A stretch of DNA of 64,000 nucleotides from Pseudomonas benzenivorans (lineage in GTDB: Bacteria > Pseudomonadota > Gammaproteobacteria > Pseudomonadales > Pseudomonadaceae). Position numbers and translations under genes: made by a program. Positions 1-7,139 of the stretch are shown piece by piece (positions within the stretch are counted from its first letter, which is position 1; every line of letters begins with the position of its first letter). Where the stretch lies: the NCBI RefSeq assembly GCF_900100495.1, contig NZ_FNCT01000001.1:310001-374000 (forward strand), in the 5' to 3' direction. The notes under the pieces were generated by a model. That model was not told the origin of the DNA, ran no database searches, and saw only the letters and a program-made list of their open reading frames with translations.

Positions 1-537
1 GCCAGCCTGCTCGAGCAATTGCAGCAGATCGAGCAGCGCCTGGCGCGCGAGTTGGGGCGTGCACGCCTGGCCGGGGACGCCTTGCCTGGCGCGCATTTCG
101 ACTGCGCCGAGGAGTTGCCGGGGCTGTTCGCCACCCTGCAGGTGATCCACGGCCGGGAGCTGCGTCTGGCCTGGCAGGCGCCGCCGGGTCTGCGCCTGCC
201 CTGGGATCGCGAGGACGTGCTGGAACTGCTCGGCAACCTGCTGGACAACGCCTGCAAGTGGGCCCACAGCCGGGTGCAGCTGAGTGTCGAGCGCACGGCC
301 GAGACCTACCTGCTCAAGGTCGATGACGACGGCCCCGGCATCGCCGCCGAACGCCGCGCAGAGGTGCTCAAGCGCGGCAGCCGCCTGGATGAGCAGGTCG
401 CCGGACACGGCCTGGGCCTGGGCATCGTGCGCGACATCGTCGAGGCCTGGGGCGGGCGCCTGGAGTTGCAGGGCAGCGCGCTGGGCGGCTTGTGCGTGCG
501 CATCGAGCTACCGCCGCGGGCACTGCGCAAGCTTTAG
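1..537 (+). CDS. Sensor histidine kinase, C-terminal part (5' end outside window)
   Basis: The reading frame is open from the first base, so the gene starts to the left of the window and only about 178 C-terminal residues are present. They form the HATPase_c ATP-binding domain of a two-component kinase: an N box (NLLDNACKWA), a G1 box (DDGPGI) and a G2 box (GHGLGLGI) appear in the correct order. The protein would autophosphorylate and pass phosphate to a response regulator, most likely encoded further left. The dimerisation/His-box and sensor domains are not visible, so the signal cannot be read. From the recalled P. aeruginosa order (chemoreceptor TlpQ, then BqsS/CarS) it may be the BqsS-type kinase; this is inference only. 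Confidence 0.88.
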   Translation, partial: ASLLEQLQQIEQRLARELGRARLAGDALPGAHFDCAEELPGLFATLQVIHGRELRLAWQAPPGLRLPWDREDVLELLGNLLDNACKWAHSRVQLSVERTAETYLLKVDDDGPGIAAERRAEVLKRGSRLDEQVAGHGLGLGIVRDIVEAWGGRLELQGSALGGLCVRIELPPRALRKL

Positions 538-580
538 CAGGGGCTGCAAGCTACCTGCGCTGGGATGGTGTGCTGCACTG

Positions 581-698
581 TTTTTTCCCGATTGGGAAAA
601 AAAGCTGTCATGTTTCGATCTTTAGCTATATTTTTCCCTATCGGGAAAATTTCTCTCCCGAGACTGTTCTCAAACCATTTTTTTACGGATCGGGAAAA
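581..698 (+). promoter_or_regulatory. Three evenly spaced palindromic operators of hipBA
   Basis: Three 18-bp inverted repeats lie directly before hipB: TTTTCCCGATTGGGAAAA (583-600), TTTTCCCTATCGGGAAAA (632-649) and the weaker TTTTACGGATCGGGAAAA (681-698). Their centres are exactly 49 bp apart. The third touches the hipB start codon. A possible promoter, CTGTCA at 605-610 and TATATT at 627-632 with a 16-bp spacer, lies between sites 1 and 2, so a bound repressor would cover or abut it. HipB of E. coli also binds several palindromes in its own promoter, so autorepression by HipB/HipBA is the natural reading. Confidence 0.75.
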
Positions 699-934
699 TG
701 AACGCCAGCGGTACTTTTTCCTCCGTCGCCGAGTTGGGCACGCTGATCCGCCAAGCCAGGAAAGCCCAGGCACTGCGGCTTCAGGACGCCGCCGGACTGT
801 GCGGCGTGAGCATGCGCTTTCTCAGCGAGCTGGAAAACGGCCGGGAAAGCTGCTCCATGGGGCGGGTGCTGCAAGTGTGCCAGACCCTGGGCATCGACCT
901 GTCGGCCACCAGCCGCGGCGGAGCCGAGCCTTGA
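698..934 (+). CDS. hipB: HipB-like antitoxin, XRE-family repressor
   Basis: A 78-residue protein made almost wholly of a Cro/C1-type helix-turn-helix; the recognition region is around residues 27-50 (DAAGLCGVSMRFLSELENGR). It overlaps the next gene, a HipA kinase, by four bases, the usual antitoxin-toxin arrangement. The predicted role is to bind the toxin and repress the operon at the three palindromes upstream. The ATG at 698 is chosen because the HTH starts about ten residues later; it is preceded by a weak GGGA. It lacks the extended C-terminal tail of E. coli HipB, as many short HipB proteins do. Confidence 0.85.
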   Translation: MNASGTFSSVAELGTLIRQARKAQALRLQDAAGLCGVSMRFLSELENGRESCSMGRVLQVCQTLGIDLSATSRGGAEP

Positions 935-2184
935 GCGAACGGCTGAATGTCTGGCGCGGCGACGCGCGGGTCGGCGAGCTCTGGCTGGGTGGCGATGGCC
1001 GCTCCATGGGCTTCGCCTACTGCGCGCCAGCGCCGGCCCTGGCCATCTCCAACAGCCTGCCGCTGGCCGCCTCGCCGTTTCCCGAAGAGGCAGGCAGGGC
1101 CCACAACTGGTTTGCCAACTTGCTGCCCGAGGAGGGTTCCCGCCAGGAGCTGGTGCGCCGCCTGGGCGTGGTCGACGAAGATTTCGCCCTGCTGGCCGCG
1201 ATTGGCGGCGATTGTGCCGGCGCCTTGCGGCTATTAGCGCCTGGCGCCGAGGAAGAGCCGGCTGGCAGGCTGCCGGTGGCCATCGACCAATTGGCGCGCT
1301 GGGCCGAAGGCAAGGAGCGCTATGCACTGTTCCAGCCCGGCCGCGCGACTGCGGCGCGCCTGTCGCTGGCCGGAGCGCAGGACAAGGTGCCGGTGTTGAT
1401 CGAAGACGAGCGGATGTACCTGCCGCAGGGCCGCTTGGCCTCGTCGCACCTGATCAAGTTCGCCGGCAATGCCTCGCTGATCCTCAACGAACTCTATATG
1501 AACCGCCTGGCCAGGGCCGTCGGCCTGCCGGTGCCGGAGTGCCGTATCGGCCGGGCGGGGAAGGGACTGTACCTGGCCGTCAGCCGTTACGACCGCGCCC
1601 AGGGCGCAGCCGATGGCGGGATGGTCCGCCTGCACCAGGAGGACATGTGTCAGGCCCTGGGCGTGCCGCGCCGGTTGAAATACCAGGAGGAGGGCGGCCC
1701 CGGGCTCGGCCAGTGCGCGGCGCTGCTGCGCAAGGTCACCCGCGCGCCTGCCCTGCAGGTGCGGCAACTGCTGCATTGGCAGATCTTCAACGTGCTGGCC
1801 GGCAACAGCGACGGCCACGCGAAAAACCTCTCGCTGCTGCAGGATCCGAGCGGCCGCTGGAGCCTGTCGCCGGCCTACGACCTGGTCTGCACCATGGTCC
1901 TGCGTTTCAGCCCCAACCTCGGCTTCGCGGTCGGCGGCAACTACCATCCCCAGGAACTGCGCAGGAAAGACTGGGAAGGACTGGCCCAGGACATGACCCT
2001 GGCACCGCCCTTCGTCCTGCGCGAACTGGCCAACCTGGTCGAAGCCCTGGAACCCCTGGCCGACAGCGCGGCGCTGAAGGACTCGCTACTGCACGCCGGC
2101 ATGCGCGAGCCGGAGTGGAGCAAGCTGCAGCACGTACGCAAGTACGCGGTCCAGCAATGCCGGCGCTACCGGAAACTGGCGTGA
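931..2184 (+). CDS. hipA: HipA-like toxin, Ser/Thr protein kinase
   Basis: A 417-residue kinase if started at the TTG at 931, which overlaps the hipB stop (TTGA). HipA_N couples to the kinase core. Visible motifs are the ejectable P-loop region SLAGAQDK (Ser at about 145, equivalent to the E. coli autophosphorylation site), the NSDGHAKN catalytic segment at about 292-299, and AYDL near 315, which carries the metal-binding Asp. E. coli HipA phosphorylates glutamyl-tRNA synthetase and induces persistence; other HipA proteins use other targets, so the substrate here is unknown. All key residues are present, so the kinase looks active. The frame is open further upstream, but that extension crosses the operators and hipB and is rejected. 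Confidence 0.88.
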   Translation: MSERLNVWRGDARVGELWLGGDGRSMGFAYCAPAPALAISNSLPLAASPFPEEAGRAHNWFANLLPEEGSRQELVRRLGVVDEDFALLAAIGGDCAGALRLLAPGAEEEPAGRLPVAIDQLARWAEGKERYALFQPGRATAARLSLAGAQDKVPVLIEDERMYLPQGRLASSHLIKFAGNASLILNELYMNRLARAVGLPVPECRIGRAGKGLYLAVSRYDRAQGAADGGMVRLHQEDMCQALGVPRRLKYQEEGGPGLGQCAALLRKVTRAPALQVRQLLHWQIFNVLAGNSDGHAKNLSLLQDPSGRWSLSPAYDLVCTMVLRFSPNLGFAVGGNYHPQELRRKDWEGLAQDMTLAPPFVLRELANLVEALEPLADSAALKDSLLHAGMREPEWSKLQHVRKYAVQQCRRYRKLA

Positions 2185-2469
2185 TACACCGGCGAGCAGG
2201 GGATGAGGGAAAGTGCGGTGTCAGTTCCGGGGTAGGTGGATTGCGAGAGTGGTGGCGCCGCCAGCAGGCGGCTACCGGCCCGGAGCGGTCGGTTACGAAG
2301 ACTGAGTCGATCCCGAGATGACACTCCGCAACATCGATATCGGTGTCCCCGATTGTTCGATCTCTCGCTGAGTCATTCTGCGTGATCCTGACCTCGCTTA
2401 TGCCAAGCAGCTTGTCGCGTCAGCGACGCCGTGTAAAATCCCGCGCCCGAAAATGCAGGAGACAACACA
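2185..2469. other. Noncoding stretch after hipA with a candidate promoter
   Basis: No convincing gene is seen in these 285 bases. A candidate sigma-70 promoter, TTGTCG at 2412-2417 and TAAAAT at 2434-2439 with a 16-bp spacer, points to the small gene starting at 2470. A purine-rich CAGGAGA lies near 2456-2462, the right distance for a ribosome binding site of that gene. Confidence 0.45.
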
Positions 2470-2796
2470 TTGGCAATTCACTATTCCGCGTCCCAGGAAA
2501 ATGTTGCATGCGGGCGCACAGGATCGAGCCTGAACAGCACCCAGGATGTTACTCAGGTCTCATGCAAGCTCTGCCTTCGCACCGTTGAAAAGGGCGCTAC
2601 TGAGCCTGTGCGCAAGACACCAAGCCTGGCTGAGCTTAGAGCCGCAGCAAAAGCCGCGAAGGCTGCCCTAGCACCGGCTGAAATGGCGAAGCCGACCCCT
2701 ACCCTGACCCCTCGCGCCGAATGGCAGCAACGCTTGGAGCAGCTGCCAGGTAAAAACCGCATCCCCCGCGGCGTAGCTCGGCAGACATTTATCTAA
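2470..2796 (+). CDS. Small CxxC (zinc-knuckle-like) protein of unknown function
   Basis: A 108-residue protein with a TTG start at 2470, supported by CAGGAGA eight bases upstream and a plausible promoter at 2412-2439. The N-terminal 38 residues contain Cys14, Cys32 and Cys35 (CKLC), a possible metal-binding knuckle. Residues 51-75 form an Ala/Lys-rich stretch likely to be helical, followed by a Pro/Thr-rich linker and a basic tail. The N-terminal block (HYSASQENVACGR) resembles small hypothetical proteins I have seen scattered in Pseudomonas accessory DNA, but I cannot assign a function. No signal peptide. It stands alone between hipBA and the RidA-like gene. Confidence 0.6.
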   Translation: MAIHYSASQENVACGRTGSSLNSTQDVTQVSCKLCLRTVEKGATEPVRKTPSLAELRAAAKAAKAALAPAEMAKPTPTLTPRAEWQQRLEQLPGKNRIPRGVARQTFI

Positions 2797-2877
2797 GCGC
2801 TGCTGGCCATAAACGGTCGCTCCACGGGAAAAACAAATCTGTTCCCTTTGGCGGTCGGGGTAGGGCTGAGCCGGGCG

Positions 2878-3273
2878 CTATTGCGGTAGCTTGGCGATCA
2901 CCTTGATCTCGAAGTCGAAGCCGGACAGCCAGGTCACGCCGATAGCGGTCGCAGTCGGGTAAGGTGCTTCGCCCCAGTATTCGGCCGCCACTTCCCAGAT
3001 GGTCTCGAATTTCGAGTCGGGGTCGACCATGAAGATGGTCGTGTCGACCACATCATCGAAACTGCTGCCGGCCTCGGCCAGGATCGCATTGAGGTTGGCG
3101 AAGGCCAGGCGTACCTGCGCCGCGAGGTCCGGCTCGGCTGAGCCATCCTTGCGGCTGCCGACCTGACCGGATACGAACAGAAAGCCGTTGGAGCGAATCG
3201 CCGGCGAGTAGCGGTGGAGCTCGTACAGTGCATGGCGGTCAGGCGGGAAAACGACATCACGTTTGCTGGTCAT
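2878..3273 (-). CDS. RidA/YjgF-family protein
   Basis: A 131-residue member of the RidA (YjgF/YER057c/UK114) family, which in its archetype hydrolyses reactive enamine/imine intermediates. The start at 3273 follows a strong GGAGG; a longer frame upstream runs through the divergent promoter and is rejected. Family features are the FLFVSGQVG segment, the ANLNAILAEAGSSFDDVV helix and the C-terminal EIKVIAKLP strand. The catalytic Arg that archetypal RidA carries in the PARxxV motif is replaced (PTATAIGV, about residues 106-113), so imine hydrolysis is doubtful. It is divergent from a LysR-type regulator across 140 bp, suggesting control by it. Confidence 0.85.
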   Translation of the reverse strand: MTSKRDVVFPPDRHALYELHRYSPAIRSNGFLFVSGQVGSRKDGSAEPDLAAQVRLAFANLNAILAEAGSSFDDVVDTTIFMVDPDSKFETIWEVAAEYWGEAPYPTATAIGVTWLSGFDFEIKVIAKLPQ

Positions 3274-3370
3274 GGCATGCCTCCATCGGGACCATCGCGG
3301 CCCGCTGTTTACGATGGAGCCACTGTAGAAAGACGGCCGGCCTGGATAAACGAGCAACTCTGGTCATGAC

Positions 3371-3389
3371 TGTTTGTAGAATCCAAACA
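3371..3389. promoter_or_regulatory. Candidate LysR-type operator
   Basis: A perfect 6-bp inverted repeat, TGTTTG-N7-CAAACA, sits in the divergent promoter between the RidA-like gene and the LysR-type gene, 25 bp before the LysR start. It contains the T-N11-A core typical of LysR-family sites. Autoregulation plus control of the divergent gene is the family's usual layout. Confidence 0.6.
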
Positions 3390-3413
3390 ATCCAGACCTG
3401 AGTGAGGCGTGAA

Positions 3414-4334
3414 ATGGACCGTTTCGATGCGATGCATGCCTTTGCCCGAGTGGTGGAGACCGGCAGTTTCACCAAGGCGGCAGCCACCCTGCACATGAGC
3501 AAGACCAGCGTGACGCAGCTCGTCCAGCAACTGGAGGCGAGGCTGCGTGTGCGCCTGCTCAACCGCACCACACGCAAGGTCAACGTCACCGCCGATGGCG
3601 CGGCCTACTACGAGCGCGTCGTGCGTCTGCTAGCCGATATGGACGATGCCGAGACCAGCCTGTCCAGCGCGTCGATGGCGCCGCGCGGGCGGCTGCGGGT
3701 GGACGTGCCCAGCCCGCTGGCGCGCATGCTGCTGATACCGGCCTTGCCGGGGTTCTACGCGCGCTACCCGGAAATCCAGCTGACCATGGGCGTGAGCGAT
3801 CGCATCGTCGACATCATCGGCGAGAACGTCGACTGCGTGGTGCGTGGCGGCGAGATCACCGATCAATCCCTGGTGGCGCGGCATGTGGGCGACCTGCAAC
3901 TCGGCGTCTATGCCACGCCGGGCTACCTGCAGCGCCTCGGTGCGCCGGCGCACCCACGTGAGCTGGAGGAGGGCAGGCACAGTACAGTCGGCTTTCTCTG
4001 GTTTCGTACGGGCAAGGCGCTGCCCTACACGATGCAGCGGGGCGAGGAACGCATCGAGGTCCAGGGCCGCCCGCTGCTGACGGTCGACGACGGCAACGCC
4101 TACCTCGCCGCAGGTCTGGCCGGTCTGGGCATGCTCTGGCTACCGCACTACATGGCCAAACCGCACCTGGTCAGTGGCGAGCTGCTGCCGCTGTTCGAGG
4201 ACTGGCACATGGCACCGATGCCGATGTACTTGGCATTCCCGCCGAACCGCCATGTCAGCGCCAAGCTGCGGGTATTTTTCGATTGGGTGATGGAGTTGAT
4301 GGCCGAGCATGCGCCGGTGGTTGAGCGGGGTTGA
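3414..4334 (+). CDS. LysR-family transcriptional regulator
   Basis: A 306-residue regulator with an N-terminal winged helix-turn-helix (about residues 1-60; FTKAAATLHMSKTSVTQLVQ is the recognition region) and a C-terminal substrate-binding domain of the PBP2 fold from about residue 90. The ATG at 3414 is preferred over a GTG twelve bases earlier because the conserved MDRFDAM start of this subfamily begins there. It is transcribed away from the RidA-like gene, and a palindrome at 3371-3389 lies between them. The effector cannot be predicted. It resembles the CrgA/DhcR-like LysR branch often found next to small oxidoreductase genes. Confidence 0.9.
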   Translation: MDRFDAMHAFARVVETGSFTKAAATLHMSKTSVTQLVQQLEARLRVRLLNRTTRKVNVTADGAAYYERVVRLLADMDDAETSLSSASMAPRGRLRVDVPSPLARMLLIPALPGFYARYPEIQLTMGVSDRIVDIIGENVDCVVRGGEITDQSLVARHVGDLQLGVYATPGYLQRLGAPAHPRELEEGRHSTVGFLWFRTGKALPYTMQRGEERIEVQGRPLLTVDDGNAYLAAGLAGLGMLWLPHYMAKPHLVSGELLPLFEDWHMAPMPMYLAFPPNRHVSAKLRVFFDWVMELMAEHAPVVERG

Positions 4335-4599
4335 TGGGGAGGGTCCTTCGGCCAAGAGCGGATCGTCAGGTCGTGAAAATGTGGAAAATAGATTCGTCCC
4401 CTTTTTCCGTCCCTTTTTCTATCACTGGATCAAGTGGCCAACCTGGCGGGGCAGAAAGCCGTAGACGCCGGGGACTTAGGTAAAACCCCCTGATGGCCAG
4501 TGGGTCGAAAAGTAGTGCCGGCGACTGTGCCGATCAATCCCCGATTGATCCGCCCACATTTGCCCCACATACGAACCTACTCGAAGAGGAGTAACGGTC

Positions 4600-5070
4600 A
4601 TGTCATTCCTGCTCAGCTCTGCCGCTTTTTCTAACCAGGGTCCGATTCCGCCGCGCTACACCTGTGAAGGCAAGGATGTGTCCCCGCCGCTGGCCTGGAG
4701 CGGTGTACCGCCAGGCGCCCAGAGCCTGGCGCTGATCGTCGACGATCCGGACGCGCCGGACCCCGCCGCTCCGCGGACCATCTGGGTCCATTGGCTGCTC
4801 TACAACTTGCCCGCGGACACCACTGAGCTGCCGGAAGGCCTGCACGCGCTGCCGCCCGGCACGCTACAGGGGCTCAACGACTGGCGAAAAACGGGCTACG
4901 GCGGGCCCTGTCCGCCTATCGGCACCCACAGGTATTTCCACAAGCTCTACGCGCTGGACTGCGTCTTGCCGAACCTCGGACAACCCACCAAGGGCCAACT
5001 GGAAAACGCCATGCACGGCCATATCCTGGCGCAGGCCGAGCTGATCGGCACCTACCGCAAGGGGAAGTGA
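4600..5070 (+). CDS. YbhB/YbcL-family Raf kinase inhibitor-like (PEBP) protein
   Basis: A 156-residue phosphatidylethanolamine-binding-protein fold. Diagnostic segments are SLALIVDDPDAPD (residues 42-54) and GPCPPIGTHRYFHKLYAL (about 108-125), which line the anion-binding pocket. No signal peptide, so it is probably cytoplasmic like E. coli YbhB; the physiological ligand is unknown. The start at 4600 follows GAGGAG. The 265 bases before it contain no gene, only a T/C-rich tract near 4395-4420. The 3' end overlaps the convergent radical SAM gene by 19 bp. Confidence 0.88.
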   Translation: MSFLLSSAAFSNQGPIPPRYTCEGKDVSPPLAWSGVPPGAQSLALIVDDPDAPDPAAPRTIWVHWLLYNLPADTTELPEGLHALPPGTLQGLNDWRKTGYGGPCPPIGTHRYFHKLYALDCVLPNLGQPTKGQLENAMHGHILAQAELIGTYRKGK

Positions 5071-6149
5071 GGGTTACGCCGCAGCGGAATCCGGCGCGGG
5101 CCGAATGCGCCGGCATGTTGGTCGAAGCGCCCGGCGATGGCGGTGTGGCACTGCGGGCAGCGACCCTCGGCGGTCACTCGGTAGTGCAGGATGCGGTGCC
5201 AGTCACGCTCGATCAAAGGCTCGCCGCACCCCGGACAGAATGTCGTGCCGCCCTCGGTATCGTGCACATTGCCCGTGTAGACATAGTGCAGCCCCTGCGC
5301 CAGGGCGATCTGCCGGGCGCGCCTGAGCGTGGCCGGCGGGGTGCGCGGGGTTTCGAGCATCTTGAAGTCGGGGTGGAAGGCGGTGAAGTGCAACGGTACA
5401 TCCGCGCCCAGTTCGTTGAATACCCAGGCGCACAGGGCCTCGATCTCCCAATTGGAATCGTTGAAGTCCGGAATCAGCAGGGTGGTGATCTCCGTCCAGA
5501 CGTCGGTCTCGTGATGCAGATAGACCAGGGTATCCAGCACCGGCTGCAGATGCGCGCCGGTGAGTTTGAAATAGAAGTCGTCGGTGAAGGCCTTGAGGTC
5601 GACATTCGCCGCGTCCATCACCGCGAAGAATTCGCGGCGCGGTTCAGCGTGTATGTAGCCAGAGGTCACCGCCACCGTCCGAATGCCGCGCGCACGGCAA
5701 GCGATGGCCGTATCGATGGCGTATTCGGCGAAAATCACCGGATCATTGTAGGTGAAGGCCACGCTGGCACAGCCCGAGCTCTCCGCCGCCAGGGCAATCT
5801 GTTGCGGGCTGGCCTGATCCATCAGGCGGTCCATGTCCTGCGATTTGCTGATATCCCAGTTCTGGCAAAACTTGCAGGCGAGATTGCAGCCTGCCGTACC
5901 GAAGGACAACACCGCCGATCCGGGGAGGAAGTGGTTGAGCGGCTTCTTCTCGATGGGGTCGATGCAGAAGCCGGAAGAGCGGCCGTATGTGGTCAGCACC
6001 ACCTGCTCGCCTTCGCGCACGCGCACGAAGCAGGCGCCACGCTGCCCGTCGCGCAGCTTGCAGTCACGGGGACAGAGGTCGCACTGGATTCGGCCATCGG
6101 GCAAGCTGTGCCACCAGCGCCCCGGGTAGTGTGCAGACAGGTCATTCAT
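5052..6149 (-). CDS. amrS: AmmeMemoRadiSam-type radical SAM enzyme (AmrS/PflA-like)
   Basis: A 365-residue radical SAM protein. An N-terminal four-cysteine motif (Cys23, 26, 30, 40) precedes the SAM/[4Fe-4S] motif CNLACKFC (Cys88, 92, 95), and two CxxC pairs near the C-terminus (CPGCGEP and CPQCH) look like a zinc ribbon. This combination matches the AmmeMemoRadiSam system enzyme, whose partners are AMMECR1 and Memo domain proteins; neither is visible in the window, so it appears to be a solo member. The start at 6149 is preceded by GAGG; the open frame upstream crosses a repeat and is not used. The substrate is unknown. Confidence 0.87.
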   Translation of the reverse strand: MNDLSAHYPGRWWHSLPDGRIQCDLCPRDCKLRDGQRGACFVRVREGEQVVLTTYGRSSGFCIDPIEKKPLNHFLPGSAVLSFGTAGCNLACKFCQNWDISKSQDMDRLMDQASPQQIALAAESSGCASVAFTYNDPVIFAEYAIDTAIACRARGIRTVAVTSGYIHAEPRREFFAVMDAANVDLKAFTDDFYFKLTGAHLQPVLDTLVYLHHETDVWTEITTLLIPDFNDSNWEIEALCAWVFNELGADVPLHFTAFHPDFKMLETPRTPPATLRRARQIALAQGLHYVYTGNVHDTEGGTTFCPGCGEPLIERDWHRILHYRVTAEGRCPQCHTAIAGRFDQHAGAFGPRRIPLRRNPHFPLR

Positions 6150-6552
6150 CGCAAGCCTCCTACTGCATGCCGACCGTCTCGCGGGCCAGACGGTTATCGG
6201 TATGCCAGCAGTCGACAGGCGCGCTCCGGCTGCGCGAAGAAGCCTGCCGGTCAGGGCAGGTGCTCCCGCACTTGCGGCAGGAGGGGGCCGCGGGCACGCC
6301 AGTATATTGTCACTATGCCATTGATGGCGGACCCCAACAACGTGAGGAACATGCAGGGTCAGGCCAGGATATGGTTGCTTGTGAGTCGCCGCTTTTGGGG
6401 CAACGCTGGCCTGCCATGACCGGCGGCACTCGACCCGCAGCCGCCGGTCGCGACAAGCAACAACCGGCCGATAGCGGTCCCCCGTATCTGGCCACTTTCG
6501 ACCCAGGCTGTGTGAAAACGTTTTGGGCGATGGCACCCACAGGAGTTCGCAC
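6150..6552. other. Noncoding stretch between amrS and the HCCA isomerase-like gene
   Basis: About 400 bases without a supported gene, serving as the divergent promoter region. Its right part holds a 73-bp dispersed repeat (6431-6503) and, just after it, GGCTGTGTGAAAACG near 6507, which resembles the tip of some insertion sequences but has no partner end. AGGAG at 6541-6545 is the ribosome binding site of the next gene. Confidence 0.6.
6431..6503 (-). repeat. 73-bp dispersed repeat, intact copy
   Basis: Its reverse complement matches 7934-7971 joined to 8154-8188 at 65 of 73 positions with no gaps. It is therefore the uninterrupted version of a repeat that is split by an insertion on the other side of the HCCA isomerase/SDR pair. 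The two copies are in opposite orientation and bracket about 1.4 kb. Confidence 0.85.
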
Positions 6553-7134
6553 ATGAACCAAACCGTTGAGTTTTTCTTTGATTTCGTCAGTCCTTACAGC
6601 TATCTGGCGTACAGCCAACTAGACAGTCTGCAGGCGGATATCAGCCTGCGCCCCATGCATGTTTTGAGCGTTATGAAAATCGTTGGCAATACGCCAACCA
6701 CCGTCACCTGTGCCGCGAAAGGCCGCTACGCCGGCGCCGACCTCGCGCGCTGGGCGCGCCGCTATGGTGTCGCGGTCAAGCGCCCGGACATGCGCGCCAT
6801 GAACAACGCCGCCTGTGCACGAGCCGTACTTGCTGCGCCGTCCAGTGAGGTCGCACGGCAGATCACCACAGCGCTTTTTGATGCCTGCTGGCGGGACGGG
6901 CAGACCCTGACCACTACCGCCGAAGTGCTCGGCGTGCTTGAAGCAGCAGGCATCGAAACTGCGAGCCTGGCTGGCCAGATCGATGCACCAGAAACCCTTG
7001 AGCGTCTGAAAAAAAACAACCAAGAGGCGGCCGATCGCGGCGTCTTTGGCGCACCGAGTTTTTTGCTCGGGGATAGCTTGTTCTTTGGTAACGATCGACT
7101 TGATTTTGTTCGCGAACATTTGGCAGGAGCGTAA
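6553..7134 (+). CDS. 2-hydroxychromene-2-carboxylate isomerase-like (DsbA/kappa-GST fold) protein
   Basis: A 193-residue protein of the DsbA-like thioredoxin fold, HCCA isomerase/kappa-class GST branch. The N-terminal SPYSYLA motif carries the glutathione-contacting Ser (Ser13), there is no CxxC redox motif, and the C-terminal GVFGAPSFLLGDSLFFG segment is characteristic. Such enzymes are glutathione-dependent isomerases or transferases in aromatic degradation, but no degradation genes are nearby. The start at 6553 follows AGGAG with correct spacing. The stop is five bases before the SDR gene, so the two form an operon. Confidence 0.85.
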   Translation: MNQTVEFFFDFVSPYSYLAYSQLDSLQADISLRPMHVLSVMKIVGNTPTTVTCAAKGRYAGADLARWARRYGVAVKRPDMRAMNNAACARAVLAAPSSEVARQITTALFDACWRDGQTLTTTAEVLGVLEAAGIETASLAGQIDAPETLERLKKNNQEAADRGVFGAPSFLLGDSLFFGNDRLDFVREHLAGA

Positions 7135-7139
7135 ACATC

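Noticed and set aside
565..930. N-terminal extension of HipA by about 120 residues
   Set aside because: It would translate the operator palindromes and all of hipB in another frame; the TTG overlapping the hipB stop gives the normal HipA start.
4375..4425. Short T/C-rich tract with GTCCCC motifs, with a vaguely similar tract near 2825-2850
   Set aside because: Similarity is too short and degenerate to define a repeat family from this window alone.
6505..6524. GGCTGTGTGAAAACG tip resembling an insertion-sequence end
   Set aside because: No matching inverted end or transposase fragment was found nearby, so it is not called as a mobile element.
5052..6554. Radical SAM protein of 500 residues starting near 6554
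   Set aside because: The first 135 residues come from the 73-bp repeat and intergenic DNA; the family start with a ribosome binding site is at 6149.
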